From: an uncultured Coriobacteriaceae bacterium
GTDB taxonomy: Bacteria; Actinomycetota; Coriobacteriia; Coriobacteriales; Eggerthellaceae
Length of the DNA: 12,515 nt
Direction of reading: 5' to 3'
Assembly (NCBI GenBank): GCA_902781245.1
Contig: CACZIP010000038.1
Coordinates: 1 to 12,515, forward strand
Notes under the pieces: generated by a model
Database searches by the model: none
The model's input: only the letters and a program-made list of their open reading frames with translations
Told to the model about the DNA's origin: nothing
Program-made: the position numbers and the translations under genes
Shown: positions 5,236 to 12,515 of the stretch, in pieces
Layout: each line of letters begins with the position of its first letter
Numbering within the stretch: position 1 is the first letter of the stretch

Positions 5236-5640
5236 ATGGCAATTCAGAAGACTTACACGATGATCAAGCCCGACGGCGTGCGCAACGGCCACATCGGCGA
5301 GATCGTCAACCGCTTTGAGCGCGCTGGCCTCACCATCGAGCAGATGCGCCTCGAGATGGTCACCCCCGAGCAGGCCAAGGCCAACTACGCCGAGCATGAG
5401 GGCAAGCCGTTCTACGAGGGCCTCATCGCCTATGTGACGTCCGGTCCGGTCGTCAAGATGGTCGTTTCCGGCGAGGGTGCTGTCTCCAAGGTCCGTTCGC
5501 TCATGGGCTCCACGAACCCGGCAGAGGCTGCGCCCGGCACTATCCGCGGCGATTTCGGTCTGTCCATGGACGAGAACGTCATTCATGGCTCCGACTCCAC
5601 CGAGTCGGCAGAGCGCGAGATCGGCGTTTTCTTCGGCTAA
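5236..5640 (+). CDS. ndk: Nucleoside diphosphate kinase
   Basis: This 134-residue enzyme moves the gamma phosphate from ATP to other nucleoside diphosphates through a phosphohistidine, balancing nucleotide pools in the cytoplasm. All signature elements are present: K11 in YTMIKPDGV, the Kpn loop near PFYEGLIAYVTSGPVV, R and T of KVRSLMGSTNP, and the active-site H117 in NVIHGSDS. It ends with the normal REIGVFF. Length matches the family. The ATG at 5236 is preceded by AGGGAAAGGA. An in-frame GTG at 5209 would add nine residues absent from homologues. The gene sits 29 bases after the TPR gene and is closed by a strong terminator, so it may be the last gene of that transcript. Confidence 0.97.
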   Translation: MAIQKTYTMIKPDGVRNGHIGEIVNRFERAGLTIEQMRLEMVTPEQAKANYAEHEGKPFYEGLIAYVTSGPVVKMVVSGEGAVSKVRSLMGSTNPAEAAPGTIRGDFGLSMDENVIHGSDSTESAEREIGVFFG

Positions 5641-5664
5641 GCCGAAACCACGAAGCATCTTTGG

Positions 5665-5690
5665 AAAGCCCGCTTTGGCGGGCTTTCTTG
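5665..5690 (+). terminator. Rho-independent terminator after ndk
   Basis: AAAGCCCGC at 5665-5673 pairs perfectly with GCGGGCTTT at 5678-5686 around a TTTG loop, followed by CTTGTTT. It starts 25 bases after the ndk stop and separates ndk from the elongasome operon. The stem is flanked by As and Ts on both sides but the next genes are all plus-strand. Confidence 0.85.
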
Positions 5691-5948
5691 TTTGCAGCCG
5701 TCTAATGCGCAGGCGGTAAAACCCTCGCCATGATGCAACGGGGCAGTGTGGTTTTCGCTCTCGCTGAGATATAGCATTATGCAGATTCTCATACCAGGCT
5801 ATTAACGATGATGAAAACGAGCATCATTAGCAGTTCACAACCTGTTCACAAGGGTTGTTACAGCTGTGGAGTTTGCCCAAACGCTACATGCGCATGGTAA
5901 AATCCAAGGTCGCATACAAGCTTTATTGACCCAAAGGGGTTTGACCAT
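5691..5948 (+). promoter_or_regulatory. Intergenic control region of the elongasome operon
   Basis: No gene is visible in these 258 bases. A dyad ATGATG (5808-5813) / CATCAT (5822-5827) is followed by a direct repeat GTTCACAA at 5833-5840 and 5844-5851, spaced 11 bases or one helical turn. A second dyad ACAACC (5837-5842) / GGTTGT (5853-5858) overlaps it. TAAAAT at 5898-5903 is the best -10 (5 of 6), with only a poor -35 (GCCCAA at 5875-5880, 17-base spacing). The mreB leader would be about 40 bases and ends with AAAGGGG. The repeats lie just upstream of the putative promoter, where an activator or repressor could bind; this is inference. Confidence 0.45.
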
Positions 5949-7016
5949 ATGTCGATATTTGATTCTCTAACAGGTGGCCTGTCAGAGCTCACTGGTCAGA
6001 TGTCTGCCGACATGGCTATCGACCTGGGTACTGCGAACACCCTGATTGCCATTTCGGGCGAGGGCATCGTCATCAATGAGCCGTCGGTCGTGGCCATCGA
6101 GAAGTCAACTCATCGTGTTCTGGCCGTCGGCCACGAGGCGAAGAACATGATCAACCACACGCCCGACGCCTTCTCCGCCGAGCATCCGCTGAAAGACGGC
6201 GTCATTGCCGACTACGACGTGACCGAGGCCATGATCTCGGCATTCATCAACAAAGCCGCGCCGCGCAAGTACCCATGGCAGGCTAAGCCGCGCATCGTCA
6301 TCTGCATCCCATGCGGTGCCACATCCGTCGAGAAGCGCGCTGTGTTCGAGGCTGCCATCCAGGCAGGCGCCCGCCAGGCTTACCTCATCGAAGAGCCCAT
6401 GGCTGCTGCAATGGGCGCCGATTTGCCGGTCACTGAACCGACGGGTTCGATGGTAGTCGACATCGGCGGCGGCACGACTGAGGTTGCGGTCATTTCGCTC
6501 GGCGGCATCGTCACATCGTCGTCCCTGCGTCTTGCGGGCAACAAGATGGACGAGGCCATCTCGATGCATCTCCGCGACTTGTTGGGCATCAAGATCGGCG
6601 AGCGTACGGCCGAGGTCATCAAGATCAAGATTGGCTCGATCCTTCCGTTTGAGGACGGTCGCGAGCGCGACATGATCATCTCGGGCCAAGACATGATTAC
6701 CGAGCAGCCGAAAGAGGTAACCATCCAATCCGAGGATGTCCGTGCAGCGCTCATCCAACCGTGTGAGGACATGGTGCTCTCGATCAAGGAAACGTTTAAG
6801 AAGACGAACCCCGACCTTGCCAGCGACATCATCCAGAACGGTATCTTGCTCACTGGCGGCGGTGGCTTGCTTTCGGGTCTTGACCGCTATCTCACCGACA
6901 AGCTCGAGATTCCCGTATGGGTCAGCGAGACGGCGCTCACCAATGTCGTTTCCGGATGCCTCAAAGTGCTCGAGACCCCAACGGCGTTGCGCCAGACGCT
7001 CATGAGGTCCAAGTAA
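5949..7016 (+). CDS. mreB: Rod shape-determining protein MreB
   Basis: This 355-residue bacterial actin polymerises on the inner face of the membrane and guides side-wall synthesis. The actin-fold nucleotide motifs are intact: phosphate 1 DLGTANTLI (D25), phosphate 2 VVDIGGGTTE (D171, G173-175), and the adenosine motif LLTGGGGLLSGL (G303-306). The conserved IEEPMAAAMGA block is also present. Residues 1-22 form a leader slightly longer than in many Gram-positive MreB proteins, with a possible amphipathic IFDSLTGGLSEL stretch for membrane contact. AAAGGGG (5934-5940) serves the ATG. It is the first gene of the operon; mreC follows after 18 bases. Mbl or MreBH paralogues cannot be excluded, but linkage to mreCD supports MreB. 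Confidence 0.97.
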   Translation: MSIFDSLTGGLSELTGQMSADMAIDLGTANTLIAISGEGIVINEPSVVAIEKSTHRVLAVGHEAKNMINHTPDAFSAEHPLKDGVIADYDVTEAMISAFINKAAPRKYPWQAKPRIVICIPCGATSVEKRAVFEAAIQAGARQAYLIEEPMAAAMGADLPVTEPTGSMVVDIGGGTTEVAVISLGGIVTSSSLRLAGNKMDEAISMHLRDLLGIKIGERTAEVIKIKIGSILPFEDGRERDMIISGQDMITEQPKEVTIQSEDVRAALIQPCEDMVLSIKETFKKTNPDLASDIIQNGILLTGGGGLLSGLDRYLTDKLEIPVWVSETALTNVVSGCLKVLETPTALRQTLMRSK

Positions 7017-7034
7017 GCTCGATAGGTCGTTTGC

Positions 7035-8018
7035 ATGCCGTCCAACTACCAACAAAGCGGGCCTCTGACCCGCCGTGCCGTGTTTGTTGCGCTGCTCATC
7101 GTATCGCTCGTTTTGGCGACGGTGTATGCGCGCGAGGGTGACGGCGGCCCGATTCACGCTGCTCAAAACGGCGTCATGGCTGTGACCGGCCAAGTCGGGC
7201 GTGTCGGCGCTGGCATTGGTGGCGGGACCGAGATGCTCGGCAACGTCGCCGACGATGCAACCGCAAACCCCGCAACGCTCACGGCCTTGCGCGAACAGAA
7301 CGAGGAACTGCGCAAGCTGCTGGCCGACACCGATGAGTATCGCCAAGAAGCCGAGCGCCTTCGCGCCTTGCTCGACATGAAGCAGGTTTCGGGCGTCACC
7401 GGCCAGGCGGCGCATATCATCGGTCGTTCCGCCAACGCATGGGACCAGTCGATCACAATCGATTTGGGAAGTGCCGATGGTGTCGAGGCCGGTATGACGA
7501 TCATGGGGGCGACAGGTGTCATCGGCCAGGTCGTGCGCACAGCTGATCACTCGTCGACGGTGCGCCTGCTCACCGATCCCAACTCGGGAGCGGCGGTCAT
7601 GATTCAATCGACGCGCGCCTATGGCATCGTGCGCGGTTCGCTCGACGGCTTGCTCTATCTGGAAGACATCGACGAAGACCAGATTCCCCAGGTGGGCGAT
7701 GTGGTTCTCACGTCGGGAATGGGCGGAAGCTACGAACGCGGTCTCATCGTCGGTGCGGTTGTCAGCGTGAACAAGACGACGAGCAACGCGACCGGCACCA
7801 TCGTCGTTTCCCCAAATGACGACGCCTCGCTGCTCGAGGAAGTTATCGTCGTGTCTTCGGCGCCCGATATGTTCGCAGCCGAAAAGGCGGAAGCTGAGCG
7901 GCTTGCGGAAGAGGAAGCGAAGAAAGCCGCAGAAGAAGCCGAAGCTAACGCCGCCATCTACGGTGATTACAGCAATTCCAGCGACTATTCCTATTGGTCA
8001 GCTGAAGAAGGCGCCTAG
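7035..8018 (+). CDS. mreC: Rod shape-determining protein MreC
   Basis: This 327-residue scaffold links MreB inside the cell to PBP2 and RodA at the outer face. A short basic N-terminus (TRR) precedes a single membrane helix at about 15-31. A coiled coil at about 78-116 follows (ALREQNEELRKLLADTDEY, ERLRALLDMK), and then the paired beta-barrel MreC domain up to about 275, with SADGVEAGMTIMG, VIGQVV and LLTDPNSGAAVMI. The C-terminus is an unusual tail of about 50 residues: an Ala/Glu/Lys helix-former, then a serine- and tyrosine-rich end (YGDYSNSSDYSYWS). The ribosome binding site is weak (GATAGG). The start just after mreB suggests coupled translation; mreD follows after 12 bases. Confidence 0.93.
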   Translation: MPSNYQQSGPLTRRAVFVALLIVSLVLATVYAREGDGGPIHAAQNGVMAVTGQVGRVGAGIGGGTEMLGNVADDATANPATLTALREQNEELRKLLADTDEYRQEAERLRALLDMKQVSGVTGQAAHIIGRSANAWDQSITIDLGSADGVEAGMTIMGATGVIGQVVRTADHSSTVRLLTDPNSGAAVMIQSTRAYGIVRGSLDGLLYLEDIDEDQIPQVGDVVLTSGMGGSYERGLIVGAVVSVNKTTSNATGTIVVSPNDDASLLEEVIVVSSAPDMFAAEKAEAERLAEEEAKKAAEEAEANAAIYGDYSNSSDYSYWSAEEGA

Positions 8019-8030
8019 GGGGGAGGGGCG

Positions 8031-8552
8031 ATGATCACGCAAGAACGCATTGTCACGATCGTGGGCGCGGTTTTGGCCGTGCTGCTTCAAATTATTCTCG
8101 CCCCGCATATCGGGTTGTTCGGCGTGGTGCCTAACATCATCGTTGCATACACGCTCGTCGTTGCCGTCACGCAGCCCCAGTCGTTTGGCAGCGTCATGCC
8201 TTTCGTGCTCGGATTGTTCTTCGACTTGTTCACCGGTGGTCCCGTTGGTGCCATGGCGTTTTCGCTCATGGTGTTCTCTGTTGTGGCAGCCCGAGTGTTC
8301 GATACCATGAACAACGATACGCTGTTCATGCCGCTGCTCGTCTTGGGTGTCGGAGTATTGCTCGTTGAGCTGTCGTACGGTATGTTCCTGCTTTTGTTCG
8401 GCTATCCTGCTGGTCTGTTCGAGGCTATCGCATACCGTGTGTTCCCATGCTTTGTGTACGATTTGGTCATCGGTCTGCTTCTGTACCCGCTGGCCAAGCG
8501 TTTCCTCATGCCGACAGGTGTCCCGCGGACCGAGCTCACCCAGTTGCGCTAG
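8031..8552 (+). CDS. mreD: Rod shape-determining protein MreD
   Basis: This 173-residue integral membrane partner of MreC has about five hydrophobic segments, beginning with IVTIVGAVLAVLLQIILAP. It carries the family features PNIIVAYTLVVA, and GLFFDLFTGGPVGAMAFSLMV around residues 63-83, which matches the GlxxDl...pxGxxal pattern of MreD. The sequence is poorly conserved in general, so position between mreC and the PBP2 gene is important evidence. GGGGGGAGGGG immediately upstream (8019-8029) is the ribosome binding site. Confidence 0.9.
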   Translation: MITQERIVTIVGAVLAVLLQIILAPHIGLFGVVPNIIVAYTLVVAVTQPQSFGSVMPFVLGLFFDLFTGGPVGAMAFSLMVFSVVAARVFDTMNNDTLFMPLLVLGVGVLLVELSYGMFLLLFGYPAGLFEAIAYRVFPCFVYDLVIGLLLYPLAKRFLMPTGVPRTELTQLR

Positions 8553-8564
8553 GGGGGCTGCCGC

Positions 8565-10751
8565 GTGCTGTTCGCAATCATCGTCGCGATCATAACGTTC
8601 ATCGTGGCCACGGCTGCCGTGGCTGCGTTCTTCGTGCTGCGCGCACGCAAAGCGGGCACGGTAGCCAAACCTTCGCACGCCGGTCGCGATCGCGTTCGCT
8701 CTGTCGATAACGTGGGTGTGAAAAGTACGCTTGACGAGCAGGTTCGTGCTCGCGGCGGCAAGCATGCGACTCCGACGACTGCGCCTGCGGAAACGACGAC
8801 CGGGCGTGTCAGCGAGAGCTTGCGGTCGCGCTTTGTTGCGCTGGGCGTTTTGGCTGCTGCCATTTTCGGCTCTTTGACGGTGAAGCTTTGGAGCATGCAA
8901 GTGCTCGCGTCAGGGGAGTACAAGAACGAGGCGTTGCAGAACAAGTACACGACGGTGGCAACGCCGGCTCCGCGTGGACTCATCTACGATTCCGATGGCG
9001 TCATGCTTGTCGGCAACCGCACGGCGTTGACTGTGCTCGCCGATGCCGAGGTTGCCGATGACCATGATGTAGTGCAGCGGCTGTCAGCCGTGTTGGGCAT
9101 TCCCTACAACGTTGTGCGCATGCGCATCCAGGACCAGAGTTCAGGTGCGCAGAGTCAACGTGTCGTTGCATCCGACGTGCGTCAGCGGGATGTCGCTTTC
9201 ATTGCCGAGCATTCCGATGCGTTCGCGGGTGTCACGATCCAGGAGCGTGCGGTACGCGATTATCCGTATGGCGCTCTTGCCGCACATGTGCTGGGCTACA
9301 CAGGCGCCATTTCCGATGCCGAGCTCGAAACGATGCCTGAAAACCGTAAGGTCGAGTTGGGCGATATCGTGGGCAAGAGCGGTGTCGAGTCGTACTACGA
9401 CAACCTGCTTGCAGGGGAGCACGGCCAGAGGCGCGTCATTGCCGACTCGAAGGGGCGCGTCGTCGAGGTCGAAAGCGAGACGCCAGCCTTGCGAGGCTCG
9501 GATGTGTACTTGACCATCAAGGCGGCTGCTCAATATGTGGCCGATGTCGAGCTTGCCGAGCTCATCGCGCCCGGTAACGTCATCGGCAAAGGGAAGGGAG
9601 TCGGCGGTGCCGTTGTCGCCATGGACGTGACCGATGGCAGCATCCTCGTCATGTCCAGCTATCCGACGTTCACGCCCGAAACGTTCAACGGGGGCATCAC
9701 CCAGGACGTGTGGGACCTCTATTCGACCGCCGAATCGTACTATCCGCTGCTCAATCGCACAATCTCGGGTTTGTATCCCGCTGCTTCGACTTACAAGGCG
9801 TTCTCGAGCCTTGCGGCGCTCAAGTACAACTTTGCCAACAAAGACACGAAATGGGTGTGCGAGGGCACATGGGACGGTTTCGGTTCGGGTGACTGGCAGG
9901 ATTGCTGGTTTCGTTCGGGCCATGGCGAACTCGACTTGCACGGTGGCATCGTCAACTCGTGCGACGTCGTGTTCTACGAAATCGGCAAGGCGTTCTACTT
10001 TGCCGGCAAGACCCAGGGTGGGACGATTTCCGATACCGCACTGCAGGAGGAGATTGCGAAGTTCGGTTTCGGCAAGACCACTGGCGTCGATTTGACGGGC
10101 GAAGAAGGAGGTCGCGTCCCGACGCCCGAATGGAAGGAAGCGTACTGGTCTGATGTGCCGACCGAGGGTTTCTGGCGCGGCGGTGACATGACGAACCTCA
10201 TCATCGGCCAAGGTGACGTGTTGACCACGCCGCTGCAGATCGCGGTCGCATATGGTGCGGTTGCGACGGGCAACATCATGAAGCCGCACCTGTTCAAGGA
10301 AGTGCGCAACGGTGAGGGCGCGAACGCTGCGGCAATCAAGTTCGAATCCGAAGTCGTCGACGTACCCGAAGTTGAGGAAAAGTACTACAAGGAAGTGCGC
10401 GACGCTCTCGCTGAGGTCGCGCTTGGTTCGCCCGAAACCATGAGCGCGTTCGCGGACTGGGGTGTAGACCCGACGATGGTTGGCAGCAAGACGGGCACTG
10501 GCGAGATGGCGGGCAAGGAAGATACTGCTTGGTACGTCTGCTATTATCCGAAAGACAATCCGAAATACGTGGTATCGACTTGCATCGAGCAGGGCGGTGG
10601 CGGTTCTACGGTTGCCGGTCCGGTCGGCGCGCACGTTCTAGGCGCACTGCTGGCAGCGGAAAACGGCGAGCTGACCGACATCGGACGCGTGGCTGGTTCG
10701 AGCGGCAAATCGGTTGAGGTTTCCAGCTCGGGCGGCGGGCGAACGGACTAG
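8565..10751 (+). CDS. mrdA: Penicillin-binding protein 2 (elongation-specific transpeptidase), with an extra N-terminal membrane helix
   Basis: This 728-residue class B enzyme cross-links new peptidoglycan strands made by RodA. The transpeptidase motifs are S408-T-Y-K411, S465-C-D467 and K642-T-G-T. The dimerisation domain begins near TPAPRGLIYDSDG (about 137-149) and holds LAAHVLGYTG and GKSGVESYYD, as in PBP2. Before the usual anchor helix (about 90-110, FVALGVLAAAIFG, then LWSMQVL) lies an additional helix at 2-25 and a basic, low-complexity linker of about 60 residues, making two membrane segments instead of one. The GTG start has AGGGGGG six bases upstream and is 12 bases after mreD; no later start with a good site keeps the anchor intact. 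The SxN motif reads S-C-D, normal for PBP2. Confidence 0.94.
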   Translation: MLFAIIVAIITFIVATAAVAAFFVLRARKAGTVAKPSHAGRDRVRSVDNVGVKSTLDEQVRARGGKHATPTTAPAETTTGRVSESLRSRFVALGVLAAAIFGSLTVKLWSMQVLASGEYKNEALQNKYTTVATPAPRGLIYDSDGVMLVGNRTALTVLADAEVADDHDVVQRLSAVLGIPYNVVRMRIQDQSSGAQSQRVVASDVRQRDVAFIAEHSDAFAGVTIQERAVRDYPYGALAAHVLGYTGAISDAELETMPENRKVELGDIVGKSGVESYYDNLLAGEHGQRRVIADSKGRVVEVESETPALRGSDVYLTIKAAAQYVADVELAELIAPGNVIGKGKGVGGAVVAMDVTDGSILVMSSYPTFTPETFNGGITQDVWDLYSTAESYYPLLNRTISGLYPAASTYKAFSSLAALKYNFANKDTKWVCEGTWDGFGSGDWQDCWFRSGHGELDLHGGIVNSCDVVFYEIGKAFYFAGKTQGGTISDTALQEEIAKFGFGKTTGVDLTGEEGGRVPTPEWKEAYWSDVPTEGFWRGGDMTNLIIGQGDVLTTPLQIAVAYGAVATGNIMKPHLFKEVRNGEGANAAAIKFESEVVDVPEVEEKYYKEVRDALAEVALGSPETMSAFADWGVDPTMVGSKTGTGEMAGKEDTAWYVCYYPKDNPKYVVSTCIEQGGGGSTVAGPVGAHVLGALLAAENGELTDIGRVAGSSGKSVEVSSSGGGRTD

Positions 10752-10766
10752 GGAAGGAGACCAGCT

Positions 10767-12002
10767 ATGCCGGTACAACCGCAATTGAGCACCGTGCGCA
10801 GCGGCGCGGGCGCCTCGGGAAACGGGTCGTCTTCGAGCCTGTTGGGCCGCTTCGTCTCGGCGATAAACCTGCCGTTCGTGATTGTGGCCACGCTGCTCGT
10901 GCTCTACGGCTTGCTGGTCGTGTTCTCGGCAGTGAGCGCCGACGAGGACTACACGTTTTCGCGCCAGCTGGCTGGTGTGGCCATAGGACTCGTCGTGATG
11001 GCGCTTGTTTGGGCATTCGATTACAGAAGGCTTTCGGAATACACGACGCTGTTCATCATTGTGAACGTGGTGCTCATCTTGTCACCACACCTTCCGATTA
11101 TCGGTGTCAACACCATGGGTGCGACGTCATGGGTCAAGATTGGCCCCCTTCCGCAGCTTCAGCCGGGCGAGTTTGCCAAGATTACCGTCATCTTGCTCGA
11201 TGCGAGCATCATGGCACGCTATCAGGGAAGGCTCGACGATCCGCGCGAGTACCTCAAGGCAGTTGGCCTGATGCTCATACCGTTTGCCTGCATCATGACC
11301 CAGCCAGACTTGGGCACGGGCCTCGTATACCTGTTCATCGCCGCCGTCGCGCTCGTCATGGGTGGCGCAAATTGGCGCTATCTCGTCATCAGCCTGGCTG
11401 TGGGAATCGCATTGATTGTGGCAGTGTTCGTGATCGACGAAGTGCTGAAAGGGGCGACTGGCGAATACAAGCTGCTCAAGCAGTACCAGCGCAACCGCTT
11501 GCTCGTCTTCATGAACCAGGATTCAACCGATCTATCGGATGAGGGATACAATTTGCAGCAGGCGATGATCGCCATCGGTTCGGGTGGATTGTTCGGACAA
11601 GGCTACATGCAAGGTTCGCAACATGCATTGGGTATTTTGCCCGAAGCGCCTACCGATTTCATCTTCTGCGTTCTCGCCGAAGAACTTGGCTTCGTTGGAG
11701 TCATAACGTTGCTCGCGTTGTACGTTGCGCTCGTTATAATAGGTTTTCGGATAGCAAGTGCGTCAAGCGACATGTTCGGATTGCTGATCGTTTCATGCAT
11801 CATTGGAATGTGGTTGTTCCAGATACTTGAGAACATCGGCATGACGTGCGGGCTTATGCCCATCACGGGCATCCCGCTGCCGTTCATGAGCTATGGGTCG
11901 TCGTTCATGATCGTGAACTTCGCCCTGCTCGGCTTCATGGGGTCTGTCTGGACGCGTGGAAAGCAGAATACGAGAAGGGTTGACTATGCAACTGCCCATT
12001 GA
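10767..12002 (+). CDS. rodA: RodA peptidoglycan glycosyltransferase (SEDS family)
   Basis: This 411-residue polytopic membrane protein polymerises lipid II into glycan strands and works as a pair with the PBP2 encoded just upstream. About ten membrane helices are visible. SEDS hallmarks are QPGEFAKI, TQPDLGTGLV, GYNLQQAMIAIGSGGLFGQG, the catalytic aspartate D297 in LPEAPTDFIF, AEELGFVG, and GIPLPFMSYGSS near the end. The N-terminus has about 30 polar, Gly/Ser-rich residues before the first helix. GGGAAGGAG (10752-10760) is a strong ribosome binding site. FtsW is the main alternative, but linkage to mreBCD and PBP2 points to RodA. Its last 17 bases overlap the next gene. Confidence 0.95.
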   Translation: MPVQPQLSTVRSGAGASGNGSSSSLLGRFVSAINLPFVIVATLLVLYGLLVVFSAVSADEDYTFSRQLAGVAIGLVVMALVWAFDYRRLSEYTTLFIIVNVVLILSPHLPIIGVNTMGATSWVKIGPLPQLQPGEFAKITVILLDASIMARYQGRLDDPREYLKAVGLMLIPFACIMTQPDLGTGLVYLFIAAVALVMGGANWRYLVISLAVGIALIVAVFVIDEVLKGATGEYKLLKQYQRNRLLVFMNQDSTDLSDEGYNLQQAMIAIGSGGLFGQGYMQGSQHALGILPEAPTDFIFCVLAEELGFVGVITLLALYVALVIIGFRIASASSDMFGLLIVSCIIGMWLFQILENIGMTCGLMPITGIPLPFMSYGSSFMIVNFALLGFMGSVWTRGKQNTRRVDYATAH

Positions 12003-12515
12003 CGTAAAAGCGCTCATTGACGAGATAACCGACATCGAGGCCGCGCGCAATACGCCGCTCTCCGTGAGCGTCTTCATCGACGAGGAGGCTCCGGCGGACC
12101 TTGCCGCACACGTGCGCAATGCATTTGCATCCACGATGCCGAGCGTGCGCATGACCGTTGCATATCTCGACGATACGTTCGTGCCTCATCCGACCGACGA
12201 CGTTGCAATCATCGCAGCTGGCGAATCGGCCGTCATCGGCCCTGCGGCTACAGCGATTCGCGCGGTGGGCGTGCCCGTCATGGTGGTCACGACTCTGCCA
12301 ACCGCCGTTGCCCAAAAAGCCGAAGAGCTCGGGCATGCGATTCCCGAAGGCGACCTCGTTTCACCTGAAGTTGAAACTGCCGGCGAAGAGCCGTATGCGC
12401 TTGACGATGAAGTTCGTGCAGCGCTCGACGACCGCATGGGTCGCTGGATCGTGGCGGCATGCCATGACAAGCGCCTCGCGCTGGCCATCGCGTTCCCGTT
12501 CGTGCGCCGTCCCCT
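11986..12515 (+). CDS. Unrecognised protein, 3' end outside the window
   Basis: An open frame of at least 176 codons begins with MQLPIDVKALIDEITDIEAA at 11986, inside the last codons of rodA in another frame, and is open to the window edge. AGAAGGG (11973-11979) lies six bases before the ATG, so translation is probably coupled to rodA. A mixed alpha/beta first part contains VAIIAAGESAVIGP and VGVPVMVVTTLP, with alternating strand and helix character like a small nucleotide- or ligand-binding fold. A basic, then hydrophobic stretch, RWIVAACHDKRLALAIAFPFVRR, ends the visible part and may begin a membrane segment, loosely recalling DUF697-type proteins. The absence of stops, the ribosome binding site and the operon position make the gene likely real; its function is unknown. 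Confidence 0.75.
   Translation, partial: MQLPIDVKALIDEITDIEAARNTPLSVSVFIDEEAPADLAAHVRNAFASTMPSVRMTVAYLDDTFVPHPTDDVAIIAAGESAVIGPAATAIRAVGVPVMVVTTLPTAVAQKAEELGHAIPEGDLVSPEVETAGEEPYALDDEVRAALDDRMGRWIVAACHDKRLALAIAFPFVRRP

Noticed and set aside
6105..7607. 500-codon minus-strand frame across mreB and mreC
   Set aside because: A shadow of two strongly supported genes. It crosses the gene boundary and has no coherent domain.
9141..10634. 497-codon minus-strand frame inside the PBP2 gene
   Set aside because: The plus strand holds all three transpeptidase motifs in order; the reverse product matches nothing recognisable.
1..12515. CRISPR arrays, prophage or toxin-antitoxin genes
   Set aside because: No regularly spaced repeats and no such protein features were seen on either strand.

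Overview
The window holds a bacterial chromosome segment with a mobile element at its left edge and a cell-wall elongation operon on its right. The organism is most likely a Gram-positive actinobacterium of the Coriobacteriia (Eggerthellaceae-like). This is an inference from moderately high G+C, a complete mreB-mreC-mreD-PBP2-RodA cluster, strong AG-rich ribosome binding sites and the style of the TPR/membrane protein. No marker gene proves it.

Layout. Positions 1 to about 1632 are an IS110-superfamily insertion sequence. It has an intact DEDD transposase (142-1245), a 134-base structured leader and an unusually long, gene-free 3' end of about 360 bases. An 18-base inverted repeat (17 of 18 matching) sits at 8-25 and 1606-1623. 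Short 5' end, long 3' end and subterminal inverted repeats are the architecture of the IS1111 subgroup, whose 3' end encodes the guide (bridge/seeker) RNA. The 3' end here does contain strong RNA-like folds, including a 14-pair GAAA-capped hairpin at 1560-1591. The element lies just past the terminator of a minus-strand tRNA-Arg(CCG) gene (1698-1774).

Positions 1841-5640 carry four plus-strand housekeeping genes: a TrmA/RlmD-type RNA uridine methyltransferase, a cyclophilin peptidyl-prolyl isomerase, a TPR protein anchored by one membrane helix, and nucleoside diphosphate kinase, closed by a clear terminator at 5665-5690. A 258-base intergenic region (5691-5948) with direct and inverted repeats then precedes the elongasome operon.

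The operon mreB, mreC, mreD, mrdA (PBP2), rodA is tightly packed, with gaps of 12-18 bases. MreB filaments, the MreC/MreD membrane proteins, the RodA glycosyltransferase and the PBP2 transpeptidase together form the machine that inserts peptidoglycan into the side wall of rod-shaped cells. A further gene starts inside the end of rodA and runs off the window. It is unrecognised and probably co-transcribed.

The most interesting parts are the insertion-sequence ends: a candidate guide RNA in the 3' end, and a leader whose hairpin can alternatively pair with the transposase ribosome binding site.
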